A DNA stretch of 64,000 nucleotides, taken from positions 496,001-560,000 of the forward strand of contig CAVTLA010000002.1 in the NCBI GenBank assembly GCA_963735465.1. Reading direction: 5' to 3'. Made by a program: the position numbers and the translations under genes. The notes under the pieces were generated by a model that saw nothing but the letters and a program-made list of their open reading frames with translations, searched no databases and was not told the origin of the DNA. This DNA comes from DASZHJ01 sp963735465 (lineage in GTDB: Bacteria; Pseudomonadota; Alphaproteobacteria; ATCC43930; CGMCC-115725). Positions 8,670-16,758 of this stretch are shown here, one piece after another. Within the stretch, counting starts at the first letter, position 1, and every line of letters starts with the position of its first letter.

Positions 8670-8718
8670 GTTGCTATCAAGATGAAAGCAACATAGGCTA
8701 GTGACTATCATTATGCAA
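8670..8718 (-). promoter_or_regulatory. promoter and dyad operator of the hxlR-emrAB operon
   Basis: On the minus strand a TTGCAT -35 (8713-8718), a 17-base spacer and a TATGTT -10 (8690-8695) lie just ahead of hxlR. A 6-base perfect inverted repeat, GTTGCT and AGCAAC separated by 11 bases (8670-8692), overlaps the -10 and the start region. That is where a repressor would block initiation, so HxlR autoregulation is inferred. Confidence 0.55.
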
Positions 8719-8786
8719 GTACCATTTTGACGAACTGCCGCCGGAGCCGGGCCGAGACGCCGTCAACTAGTTGATAATAAACAAAC

Positions 8787-9194
8787 TCACGACCTCCCGA
8801 ACAGCCGCCCCAGGGTATAGGCGCCGCCGCCGAAGCCAGCGAGCATGGCGTAGCCGCCGGCCATGGCGACGTTCTTCATGAAGTGGATCTCCATGTCGAG
8901 GTCGGCGAAGTTGGTATGGGCGACGAGCGCCGTCACGATGCTCCAGACCCCGAGGACGGCAGCCGCCACGCGGATTTGGATCCCGAGCAAGAGGAGCAGC
9001 CCGCCGATGAGCTCGATGGCGGTGGCCGCCGCCCACACCAGCTGCGGGAAGGTGACGCCCAGATGGGCGAAATACGCCTGCGTCCCCGCCGGCGATATCA
9101 GTTTTTCGTAGCCGCCCCAGATGAAGATGGCGCTCATGAGGATGCGGCCGACGAGGGCGGCGAGATCCTGTCTGGAATTGGCGATTGCGGCCAT
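8787..9194 (-). CDS. DoxX family membrane protein
   Basis: 135 residues with four hydrophobic helices; ATG preceded by GGGAGGGA. The start, ALVGRILMSAIFIWGGYEKL (12-31), is the characteristic DoxX/DoxD helix 1 with a Gly-rich turn and a charged end, and the last third, HFMKNVAMAGGYAMLAG, is equally typical. DoxX proteins are small inner-membrane proteins linked to quinone or thiol redox stress in some bacteria; biochemical roles vary. It stands between the efflux operon and the MarR gene on the same strand, with separate ribosome signals. Confidence 0.88.
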   Translation of the reverse strand: MAAIANSRQDLAALVGRILMSAIFIWGGYEKLISPAGTQAYFAHLGVTFPQLVWAAATAIELIGGLLLLLGIQIRVAAAVLGVWSIVTALVAHTNFADLDMEIHFMKNVAMAGGYAMLAGFGGGAYTLGRLFGRS

Positions 9195-9272
9195 GGGCTA
9201 TCCCTCCCTTTCGTTTATCGCGAACTGAGGAAAGATAGTGCAGGAAGCCGGCGCTGCCGACTGGCTCGCGGA

Positions 9273-9758
9273 TCAGGCGGGAGCGGCGGCGGGACTTCCG
9301 AAATCGCTGGCCACGACAGCCTGCATGAGGCCGCGCAATTCCGCCGTGCGGCGGCTGCCGAATGCGGCCTCGAACTGCGCCTGGGCCGCACCCCATCGCT
9401 TGATGGCGGCGCGCATCCGCGCGACGCCGGCGGCGGTGAGGCTCACGTCCTTGCTGCGGCGGTCGGCGCGTCCCCGCGCGATCGCGATCAGGCCCTCGCG
9501 CTGCAGCGGCTGGATGTTCCGCCCAAGCGTGGTCCGGTCCAGCAGCAGCTCGTCGGCCAGTGCGTTGATCGTCATCGGACCGTTGCGCCGGAGCCGCACC
9601 AGGATCGAGAGCTGCGTGGTGCGGAGCCTCGTCGGCGCCAGGAACTGGTCGTAGAGCTGGGTGATGTGCCGGGCCGCCTGGCGCACCGCCAGGCAATTGC
9701 AGAGCTCAGGGCTCGGGCCGCCTTCCGCAGACATGATCAACGCCTCGTGTCTTGACAT
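9273..9758 (-). CDS. MarR-family transcriptional regulator
   Basis: About 161 residues if read from ATG at 9758; a second ATG eight codons in (9734) is possible. The winged helix is clear: TTQLSILVRLRRNGPMTINALADELLLDRTTLGRNI (split across 40-75) with the recognition helix DRTTLGRNIQPL and the wing LIAIARGRADRRSKDVSLT. Reads starting further upstream would run into the thiolase gene and lack family similarity. It diverges from the thiolase gene 79 bases away, and the gap holds a perfect 12-base palindrome, so it probably represses both itself and the thiolase. Confidence 0.9.
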   Translation of the reverse strand: MSRHEALIMSAEGGPSPELCNCLAVRQAARHITQLYDQFLAPTRLRTTQLSILVRLRRNGPMTINALADELLLDRTTLGRNIQPLQREGLIAIARGRADRRSKDVSLTAAGVARMRAAIKRWGAAQAQFEAAFGSRRTAELRGLMQAVVASDFGSPAAAPA

Positions 9759-9793
9759 GCGCGCATATACGCGCACATATGCGCATATACGCG
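9752..9793. promoter_or_regulatory. divergent promoter/operator between MarR gene and thiolase
   Basis: Rightward TTGACA -35 at 9752-9757, with CATATG about 18 bases on. A perfect 12-base palindrome, ATATGCGCATAT (9777-9788), overlaps that -10, and a 13-base direct repeat, GCGCATATACGCG, occurs at 9761-9773 and 9781-9793, exactly two helical turns apart. The AT-rich steps stand out against the GC-rich background. This is the expected layout of a MarR dimer operator. Confidence 0.65.
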
Positions 9794-9837
9794 GAAGCCA
9801 AGCAATCGGTAATTCCCAAGGGATCAGGGAGAGTGCC

Positions 9838-11028
9838 ATGACGCTGCAACGCTCTGTCGTCTTCGCCACGCCGGTCCGGACCGCGATCGGCACTTTCGGC
9901 GGCACGCTCAAGGAAATTCCGGCGCCGAACCTGGGGGCCGCGGCCATCAAGGCCGCCGTCGAGCGCGCGAAGCTCAAGCCCGACGAGATCGGCACCGTCG
10001 TCATGGGTCATGTGATCCAGGCCGGCGCCAAGATGAACCCGAGCCGTCAGGCGGCGATCCGTGCCGGGTTGCCGGTGCAGGTTCCCGCCATGACCGTGAA
10101 CCGCGTCTGCGGCTCCGGCGCCCAGGCCATCGTCTCGGCAGCCCAGGAGATCCTGCTCGGCGGCCTCGATGTCGCCGTCGCCGGCGGCATGGAGAACATG
10201 GATCTGGCGCCCTACGTCATTCCCCACGCGCGCTGGGGTCATCGCCTGGGCGACGGGCAGCTCCTCGACACCGTGCAGCACGACGGGCTCTTCGATGCCT
10301 TCTCAGATCAGGCATCGGGCTGGCACACCGAGGATCTGGTGCGGGAGTTCCAGGTCAGCCGCGAAGCGCAGGATCAATGGGCGCTCCGCTCCCAGCAGCG
10401 CTTCGGCGCGGCGCAGGCGGCGGGCAAGTTCAAGGCGGAGATCGCTCCCGTCGAGGTGCCCGGCCGCAAGGGAACAACGCTCTTCGAAGCGGACGAGCAC
10501 AACCGACCCGCCACCACGCTGGAAACGCTGGCGGCGCTGAAGCCCGCCTTCCGCAAGGACGGCACCATCACCGCCGGCAATGCGCCGGGCATCAACACCG
10601 GTGCCGCCGCCGTGGTGCTGGCGGAGGAAAAATGGGCGGCGACGCGCGGCCTGGAGCCGGTGGCCCGCCTGGTCTCCTACGGCATCGCCGCCGTCGAGCC
10701 CGGCATGTTCGGCCTCGGCCCCATCCCCGCCGTGCGCCAGGCCCTGGCCCGCGCCGGCTGGGAGATCGGCAGCGTCGAGCGCATCGAAATCAACGAGGCC
10801 TTCGCCGCCATCGCCATCGTGGTGACCCAGGAGCTGGGATTGCCGCCCGACATCGTCAACGTCGAGGGCGGCGCCATCGCCCACGGCCACCCTATCGGCG
10901 CCACCGGCGCGGTGCTCACCACCCGCCTCATCCACTCCATGCGCCGCGACGGGATCAAGCGCGGCATCGTCACCGCCTGCATCGGCGGCGGACAAGGCAT
11001 CGCGCTCGCGATCGAGACCATTTCATAA
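9838..11028 (+). CDS. thiolase (acetyl-CoA C-acyltransferase)
   Basis: 396 residues from ATG at 9838, preceded by AGGGAGAG. All catalytic elements of thiolase are present: the nucleophile in VNRVCGSGAQAI (Cys91), NEAFAAIA, GHPIGATGA with the active His, and the second Cys in TACIGGGQGIA. Length and the SGVDG-like region fit a homotetrameric degradative or biosynthetic thiolase that makes or cleaves acetoacetyl-CoA or longer 3-ketoacyl-CoA. The chain-length preference is not clear. It is divergent from a MarR regulator and precedes MATE and MaoC genes, suggesting regulated acyl-CoA metabolism. Confidence 0.93.
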   Translation: MTLQRSVVFATPVRTAIGTFGGTLKEIPAPNLGAAAIKAAVERAKLKPDEIGTVVMGHVIQAGAKMNPSRQAAIRAGLPVQVPAMTVNRVCGSGAQAIVSAAQEILLGGLDVAVAGGMENMDLAPYVIPHARWGHRLGDGQLLDTVQHDGLFDAFSDQASGWHTEDLVREFQVSREAQDQWALRSQQRFGAAQAAGKFKAEIAPVEVPGRKGTTLFEADEHNRPATTLETLAALKPAFRKDGTITAGNAPGINTGAAAVVLAEEKWAATRGLEPVARLVSYGIAAVEPGMFGLGPIPAVRQALARAGWEIGSVERIEINEAFAAIAIVVTQELGLPPDIVNVEGGAIAHGHPIGATGAVLTTRLIHSMRRDGIKRGIVTACIGGGQGIALAIETIS

Positions 11029-11086
11029 GCATATTCCGATATCCGCGCGCGACATCGAGCGAGCAGCACATTCGGGATATGACCCC

Positions 11087-12547
11087 GTGTCCGTAGTCGA
11101 TCGCGCGATGACTGACGCCGTGGAGGTCCTCGCACCGCCGCCCGCGCCGCTTTACGACGTGCGCACGCGGTTGCTGCTGGATGCGCCGATCGCCCGGACA
11201 CTGATCCGATTGGCGGTGCCGAACGTTTTAGTGATGCTGGCGCAGTCCTCCGTCGGGCTGATCGAGACCTATTTTGTCGGCAAGCTCGGAACCGATCCCC
11301 TGGCCGGCGTGGCCCTGGTGTTTCCGGTGGTGATGCTGATGCAGATGATGTCGGCCGGCGCCATGGGCGGCGGCATCTCCTCGGCGGTCGCGCGGGCGCT
11401 GGGCGGCGGGCGCCGGGCCGACGCCGATGCGCTCGCCGTCCATGCGCTCGCCATCGCCCTCGTCTTCGGCATCGCCTTCACTCTTGCCGTGCTCGGCGGC
11501 GGCCGCTGGCTCTACACCGAGATGGGTGGTACCGGCGCATCCCTGACGGCGGCGCTCACCTACTCGAAGGTGGTCTTCGCCGGCGCGATCCTGGTCTGGA
11601 TCTTCAATTCCCTCGGCAACGTGATCCGCGGCAGCGGCAACATGATGGTGCCCGCCATCGTCACCTGCGCCGGCGTCGTGGTGCTGATCCCGCTCTCGCC
11701 CTGCCTCATCTTCGGGCTGGGACCGTTCCCGCGCCTGGGCGTCGCCGGCGGTGCGATCGCGGTGCTCGCCTACTACGCCCTCGGCAGCCTCGCCCTTGCG
11801 GCCTATCTGGGCTCCGCCCGCAGCGTCGTGCGCCTGCGGTTCAGAGGTGTGCGCCTCCGTTGGCCGATGTTCCGTGAGATCCTGCGCGTGGGCGCGGTCG
11901 CGGCGCTCATCACCGTGCAGACCAATCTCACCATCGCGGTCGCCACCGGCTTGGTGGGATCCTTCGGTCCCGCCGCGATCGCCGGCTACGGCACCGGCGC
12001 GCGCCTGGAATATCTGCTGATCCCCCTCGTCTTCGGCTTCGGCGCGCCGCTCGTCGCCATGGTCGGCACCAACATCGGCGCCGGCCGCCGCGACCGGGCC
12101 TTGCGCGCGGCCTGGATCGGCGCCGCGATCGCCGCCGGCATGTGCGAGATCGTCGGCCTTGCCGCGGCGATCTTTCCGACCGCGTGGCTGTCGCTCTTCG
12201 CCTCCGACCCCGCGATGCTGGACGCGGGCTCGCGCTATCTCCACGCGGTAGGGCCGGTCTACGGCCTCTTCGGCCTGGGCATGGCGATCTACTTCGCTTC
12301 CCAGGGCGCCGGACGGCTGTTGTGGCCCCTGATCGCCAATTTCATCCGCCTCACCATCGCGGCGGCGGGCGGCTGGCTGATGCTGCGCTGGGGCGGCGAC
12401 CTCACCTGGGTCTTCCTGGCCCAGGCGGTGGCGCTCGCCGCCTTCGGCCTGATCAACGCCGCGGCGGTCGCCGCCGGCGCCTGGTTCGGACCTATCGCCT
12501 GGCCGCGGCCGGGCCTCCTTCCCTCCCGCGGGAGATCCCAGGCATGA
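11087..12547 (+). CDS. MATE family efflux transporter
   Basis: 486 residues from GTG at 11087; ATG at 11108 is an alternative. About twelve membrane helices in two halves: helix 1 begins TLIRLAVPNVLVMLAQSSVG and the loop LIETYFVGKLGTDPLAGVAL is the usual MATE helix 1-2 signature. The second half repeats this as GAVAALITVQTNLTIAV. MATE proteins export cationic drugs or metabolites using H+ or Na+. Its last four bases overlap the start of the MaoC gene, so the two proteins are made in step, a pairing not obviously explained by drug efflux. Confidence 0.92.
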   Translation: MSVVDRAMTDAVEVLAPPPAPLYDVRTRLLLDAPIARTLIRLAVPNVLVMLAQSSVGLIETYFVGKLGTDPLAGVALVFPVVMLMQMMSAGAMGGGISSAVARALGGGRRADADALAVHALAIALVFGIAFTLAVLGGGRWLYTEMGGTGASLTAALTYSKVVFAGAILVWIFNSLGNVIRGSGNMMVPAIVTCAGVVVLIPLSPCLIFGLGPFPRLGVAGGAIAVLAYYALGSLALAAYLGSARSVVRLRFRGVRLRWPMFREILRVGAVAALITVQTNLTIAVATGLVGSFGPAAIAGYGTGARLEYLLIPLVFGFGAPLVAMVGTNIGAGRRDRALRAAWIGAAIAAGMCEIVGLAAAIFPTAWLSLFASDPAMLDAGSRYLHAVGPVYGLFGLGMAIYFASQGAGRLLWPLIANFIRLTIAAAGGWLMLRWGGDLTWVFLAQAVALAAFGLINAAAVAAGAWFGPIAWPRPGLLPSRGRSQA

Positions 12548-12993
12548 GCGCTCTCTTTCTCGAGGACTTCGCCGTCGGGCAGAGATTCGGCTCCGGCCGG
12601 CTGCGGGTCGACCTGGAGCGGATCAAGTCCTTCGCCGCGGAGTTCGATCCGCAGCCCTTCCACCTCGACGAGGCGGCGGCGCGCCAGACCATCTTCCAGG
12701 GCCTGGCGGCGAGCGGCTGGCACACGGCGGCCCTCACCATGCGCCTCCTGGTGGCAAGCGAGTTCACGCCCGCCGGCGGCATCGTCGGCGCCGGCTTCGA
12801 CGAGCTGCGCTGGCCCCGCCCGGTGCGACCTGGCGACGAGCTGCATCTGGAGATCGAGGTGCTGGAGGTGCGACCCTCGAAGTCGCGGCCGACCCAGGGA
12901 ATGATCAAGGTGCGGACCACGACGCTGAACCAGAACGACGAGGCGGTGCAGGTCAATGTCGGCAACCTCGTCGTGCCGCGCCGCCCCGCCTAG
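12544..12993 (+). CDS. MaoC-like (hot-dog) dehydratase
   Basis: 149 residues from ATG at 12544, overlapping the MATE stop. A single hot-dog domain with FLEDFAVGQRFGSG at the start, then the hydratase-2 catalytic motif area EFDPQPFHLDEAAA (Asp and His positions about 32-39) and GLAASGWHTAALTMRL. MaoC-like enzymes add or remove water on trans-2-enoyl-CoA. With the thiolase upstream and an SDR downstream it could form part of an acyl-CoA route, though the MATE gene between them is unexplained. Confidence 0.88.
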   Translation: MSALFLEDFAVGQRFGSGRLRVDLERIKSFAAEFDPQPFHLDEAAARQTIFQGLAASGWHTAALTMRLLVASEFTPAGGIVGAGFDELRWPRPVRPGDELHLEIEVLEVRPSKSRPTQGMIKVRTTTLNQNDEAVQVNVGNLVVPRRPA

Positions 12994-13036
12994 CCATCGG
13001 CCCGCATTTGGGATATCACGCCAGAGGAGAGTGACC

Positions 13037-13378
13037 ATGACCACCGACGCCATCGACATCCACACCGCCATCGCCGAGACCGTCAAGGCGCATCCCGTCG
13101 TGCTCTTCATGAAGGGCACGCCGGCGTTTCCGCAATGCGGCTTCTCCGCCGCCGTCGTGGGCGTGCTGCGCCAGCACGGCGCCCGCTACCATGCGGTGGA
13201 CGTGCTGGCGGATCCGGCGATCCGTCAGGGCATCAAGGCCTATTCCGAATGGCCGACGATCCCGCAGCTCTACGTCGACGGCACCTTCGTCGGCGGCTGC
13301 GACATCGTGCGGGAGATGCACGAGACCGGCGAGCTCGCCGATCTGCTGGCGGCGCACCGGGCCCAGGCGGCCTCCTGA
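13037..13378 (+). CDS. grxD: monothiol glutaredoxin (Grx4/GrxD type)
   Basis: 113 residues; ATG at 13037 follows AGAGGAGAG. Contains VVLFMKGTPAFPQCGFS with the single active cysteine of the CGFS motif (Cys34), YSEWPTIPQLYVDG with the cis-proline, and VGGCDIVREMHETGEL for glutathione binding. CGFS glutaredoxins carry and insert [2Fe-2S] clusters in the cytoplasm, usually with BolA; here no bolA gene is adjacent, whereas bolA-grxD pairs are common in alphaproteobacteria. It lies 43 bases after MaoC and two bases before the SDR gene. Confidence 0.93.
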   Translation: MTTDAIDIHTAIAETVKAHPVVLFMKGTPAFPQCGFSAAVVGVLRQHGARYHAVDVLADPAIRQGIKAYSEWPTIPQLYVDGTFVGGCDIVREMHETGELADLLAAHRAQAAS

Positions 13379-13380
13379 GC

Positions 13381-14115
13381 ATGCAAACCGCCGTCGTGGT
13401 GGGCGTCGGCGCCGAGCGCGGCCTCGGCGGCGCCCTGTGTCGGCGCTTCGCGGCCCAGGGCTATCACGTGCTGGTCGCCGGCCGGACCCAGGACAAGATC
13501 GAGAAGGTCGTGCAGACGATCAAGGCCGGTGGCGGCAGCGCCGAGGCGATGGTCACCGACACCGCGCGAGAGGACGAGGTGATCCGCCTCTTCGACCGCG
13601 CGATGGCGCCGGGCAGCGGCCGCGAGCCCACCGATCTCGTCGTCTTCAACGCGGGCGGCAACCAGCGCATCGACTTCCGCGACATGACCGCCGAGCAGTT
13701 CGAGCAGTTCTGGCGCGTCGGCTGCTTCGGCGGCTTTCTGGTGGGGCGCGAGACGGCGAAGCGCCTGGTGCCGTTGCGCCGGGGAACCCTGATCTTCACC
13801 GGCGCCACCGCCAGCATGCGCGGCAAGGCGGGATTCGGTGGCTTCGCCGCGTCGAAGGCCGGGCTGCGCATGATCTCCCAGAGCATGGCGCGGGAGTTCG
13901 GGCCGCAGGGCCTGCACGTCGCCCATGTCATCATCGACGGCGGCATCGACGGCGACCGGTTGCGCACGCGCGTACCGGAAGTCGTGCGCCAGCGGGGCGA
14001 GGACGGGCTCCTCGACATCGAGGCCCTCGCCGAGACCTACTGGCAGATCCACCGCCAGCCGCGCTCCGCCTGGACCCAGGAGATCGACCTGCGTCCGTTC
14101 AAGGAAAGCTTCTGA
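13381..14115 (+). CDS. SDR family protein with Phe in place of the catalytic Tyr
   Basis: 244 residues. A Rossmann fold with an altered dinucleotide motif, VGVGAERGLGGAL (7-19), FNAGGN for the NAG motif, and GATASMRG (Ser145). The YxxxK active pair reads FAASK, so Phe155 replaces the catalytic tyrosine while Lys159 is kept. The tail EFGPQGLHVAHVIIDGGID is typical of a group of uncharacterised SDRs that, as I recall, often share this substitution. A normal hydride transfer would be impaired; it may bind NAD(P)H as a regulator or use another acid. It begins two bases after grxD. Confidence 0.85.
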   Translation: MQTAVVVGVGAERGLGGALCRRFAAQGYHVLVAGRTQDKIEKVVQTIKAGGGSAEAMVTDTAREDEVIRLFDRAMAPGSGREPTDLVVFNAGGNQRIDFRDMTAEQFEQFWRVGCFGGFLVGRETAKRLVPLRRGTLIFTGATASMRGKAGFGGFAASKAGLRMISQSMAREFGPQGLHVAHVIIDGGIDGDRLRTRVPEVVRQRGEDGLLDIEALAETYWQIHRQPRSAWTQEIDLRPFKESF

Positions 14116-14142
14116 GGCGGGGCTCTATTTCGGGACCCCGCC
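14116..14142. terminator. hairpin between convergent genes
   Basis: GGCGGGG (14116-14122) pairs with CCCCGCC (14136-14142) across a 13-base loop containing a short T run. It straddles the ends of the SDR and patatin genes, which converge here with only nine bases between them. There is no clear U tract on either side, so termination activity is a guess. Confidence 0.35.
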
Positions 14143-16611
14143 GATCTCCGCCACGGCGCGACGCAGCCGGGCGATGAGCTCGGCGCTCTGGGGCAGCTGC
14201 TTCTCTTCCCGGTCGAGGACGATCTCGAAGGCGCGTCGCTTCAGCGTGGGAATCAGCAGCGGATCCGTGGCGGGATCGATGCCGGCGGAATCGCAGACGA
14301 TGTCGATCAGGCGATCGACACCGTGGAGCCGCCCGATCAGGTAGTCGCTCTCGCGATATGTCCGCGAGAGGAACGCCGCGAAATGCGCGAAGCCGATGCC
14401 CTTGAGGCTCTCGGCGGTGCCGAAATCGCGCAGCGTCCGCACGTCCGCCGGGCTGATGCGGTCGACGGAGACCTCGTCGAACTCGCCGACGTCGCGCCAG
14501 GTGGTGACCGAGAAGGTCAGGATGTCCCAGAACGGAAAGCCCAGATAGTTGACCAGCACCTCGCGCCGCGCCGCCGGCGGCCATTCGACGGTGTCCATTC
14601 GCGCCAGCAGCGCATCGATGTCGCCGGTGCTTTCATCAAGCCTGATCTCGTCGGCGAGCCGCTGCACCAGGAGGGCGATGCGATCGCCGTGGCGCGCGAC
14701 CACGGCCCGGGCATAGCTCTGCATCTGCCGGGCCTGGCCGGGCGTGGGCGCGGTGGCGAAGATCTCCTCGGCGAGGTCGCGGGTCGCGCTGCTGAAGAGC
14801 TCCGGCTGCTCCTTCCGGCGCAGCGTCTCCAGGCATTGATAGAAATCGCGCTTCAGGCGATCGATCGCCGCGGCGGCGAGGCCCTCGAGCGTGGGATCGT
14901 CGAGCATCTGGTAGAGGTGGTTCTGGCCCTGCACCAGGAAATGCAGGCGCCGCTTGCGAAAATCCACATCGAAGGCGAGGAGGAACTTGACCCAGCCCGG
15001 CGCGCCCGCCGCCACCGCCGCGGTCTCGCCGTGGAGCGCATGGCCGCTCGGGCCGTCGTAGACATTGCCGGCGTGGGCCGCCCAGGCGTCGACGATCTCC
15101 GATATGGCGCGCGCCAGCGGCGCCTCCGGCGCCACGCCGCGCAGGCCCGCGATCAATTGGCCGATGAAGGCGCGGACCGCGGCGAGCTTCAAGCGCACGT
15201 AGCCTTCGTAGGCAAACCCCGCCTCGCCGGCGGCCTTCTCGTTCATCTGCTCCCGCCACACGCGCACCTGCTCGGCGGTGAAGGCCTGATGCAGCGGCAG
15301 ATCGATCGCGTCGGTCACGTGCCGGGTGATCTGCGGCCGCGCCGCCTCGACGATCGCCTTGAGCCGGCGCACCCGGTCGTTGAAATTGTTGATCCACATC
15401 AGCTCGTCGGCGATCGGCTCGTTGCGCGGGATGTCCGAGAGCGCCCCCTTCAACATCGCGAAGAAGCCCGGCCGGCCGCGGGCCACCGGGTTGGTGGAGC
15501 GGGCGGGATCGGGCTCGATGTAGACGAGGTGGCGGTCGACCTCGCGGAACGCCGGCCGGCCACGGATCGCCAGGATCGCCTCCCGGAACGGCTTGTTGTT
15601 GAGGACGCTGCCGTCGACGAAGGCGGTGGTGGTGGGATCGATGTTGACCTGCACGTAGCGCCGGAAGTTGCGCTCGATGAACCCGGCGCGCCCTGGCCAC
15701 TTGATGCCGCGCGCCGCCAGCAACTGGTCCATCTCGGCGATCTCGGCGGCGGGAAAGGCGCCGGGAAAGGACGAGGTCGCCCGCGCGGCAAAGGCGAGGG
15801 CCGGCGCGTCGGCGAGATCGAAGTCGCTCTCCACCGCGCCGCCGGGCCAGTGCCGGTAGCTGAACCGCAGCAGGTGCCGGTGCTCGCGCTCGTGGATCAG
15901 CGGCGGATCGTGGATCTGGATCAGCTGCTGAAACCCGTAGTGGTCGGTGAGGGTGATGAAGAGCTCCAGATGCTGGCCCGACGGCAGCAACGAAGCCTGG
16001 GCGTCCCGCGGCGTGCCCATGCTGGCGATCGCGTCGTACATGAGGCCGGCCATGCGCAACCCGTCCAGCGGCGGCTTGAACCAGCGCGAGCGCATGAACA
16101 GCGACAGTTTCTCCCGCGCCTCCGCGTCCTCGATCCGCTCCAGCATGCCGGCGGCGGTGAGGCCCCAGAGCAGCGGCTTGACGAACCACTTGCTCCAGCG
16201 CCGGGCGCGCGCCTTGCGATCGAGGAGCTCGGCGACATCGGCCTTGTCGAGCCAGAGGTCGCGCAGCTTTCCCATGGGGAGATCGTGGCTGATGGCCCGC
16301 GCCAGCAGGGCGCCGTTGATGCCGCCGGCGGAGGCGCCGGCGATGATGTCGACGATCACGCGGAGCTCGACCTTGTGGCCGATCTCCCGCAGCAGCTCGA
16401 AATAGATCGCCTCGGTGTCGAACTCGGGATCCGTCGCATCGGGTCGGTCGAGGAAGGAGGCGTGGGCGCGGGCCGTCCGGTCGGTGATGGCGTGGAGCGC
16501 GCTCGACGCGCGCACCAGCTTCAGAACCTCCTTGCTGATGCCGTGCATGTAGACGGCGAGCGACACGCCACCGAAGCAGACGAGCGCCAGCCGCAATTCC
16601 TTTTCCCGCAC
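14125..16611 (-). CDS. patatin-like phospholipase with C-terminal DUF3376
   Basis: 828 residues. The N-terminal patatin domain has the oxyanion Gly segment LALVCFGGVSLAVYMHG (8-24), the nucleophile elbow AGASAGGINGALLA (Ser94), a typical ATSSFPGAFPA, and the dyad aspartate in FVDGSVLNNKPF (Asp333). The remaining 450 residues are helical and match the long patatin-like proteins carrying DUF3376. It should be a cytoplasmic or membrane-associated serine lipid hydrolase. No signal peptide is apparent. It is unlinked to obvious lipid genes, and its true substrate is unknown. Confidence 0.85.
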   Translation of the reverse strand: MREKELRLALVCFGGVSLAVYMHGISKEVLKLVRASSALHAITDRTARAHASFLDRPDATDPEFDTEAIYFELLREIGHKVELRVIVDIIAGASAGGINGALLARAISHDLPMGKLRDLWLDKADVAELLDRKARARRWSKWFVKPLLWGLTAAGMLERIEDAEAREKLSLFMRSRWFKPPLDGLRMAGLMYDAIASMGTPRDAQASLLPSGQHLELFITLTDHYGFQQLIQIHDPPLIHEREHRHLLRFSYRHWPGGAVESDFDLADAPALAFAARATSSFPGAFPAAEIAEMDQLLAARGIKWPGRAGFIERNFRRYVQVNIDPTTTAFVDGSVLNNKPFREAILAIRGRPAFREVDRHLVYIEPDPARSTNPVARGRPGFFAMLKGALSDIPRNEPIADELMWINNFNDRVRRLKAIVEAARPQITRHVTDAIDLPLHQAFTAEQVRVWREQMNEKAAGEAGFAYEGYVRLKLAAVRAFIGQLIAGLRGVAPEAPLARAISEIVDAWAAHAGNVYDGPSGHALHGETAAVAAGAPGWVKFLLAFDVDFRKRRLHFLVQGQNHLYQMLDDPTLEGLAAAAIDRLKRDFYQCLETLRRKEQPELFSSATRDLAEEIFATAPTPGQARQMQSYARAVVARHGDRIALLVQRLADEIRLDESTGDIDALLARMDTVEWPPAARREVLVNYLGFPFWDILTFSVTTWRDVGEFDEVSVDRISPADVRTLRDFGTAESLKGIGFAHFAAFLSRTYRESDYLIGRLHGVDRLIDIVCDSAGIDPATDPLLIPTLKRRAFEIVLDREEKQLPQSAELIARLRRAVAEIGGVPK

Positions 16612-16758
16612 CCGTCGGCCTCTTCGAGACAGCCCCTGCGACAGGTGCCTTCTAGCATCCCGGGATGCCGCCAGTAAGGCTCACAGTGGTTCCTGTCCCC
16701 TGCCCTCTCGATCTGCTATCGCCAGGGAAACCGGCCCCATTCAGCATGAAATGCCCCC

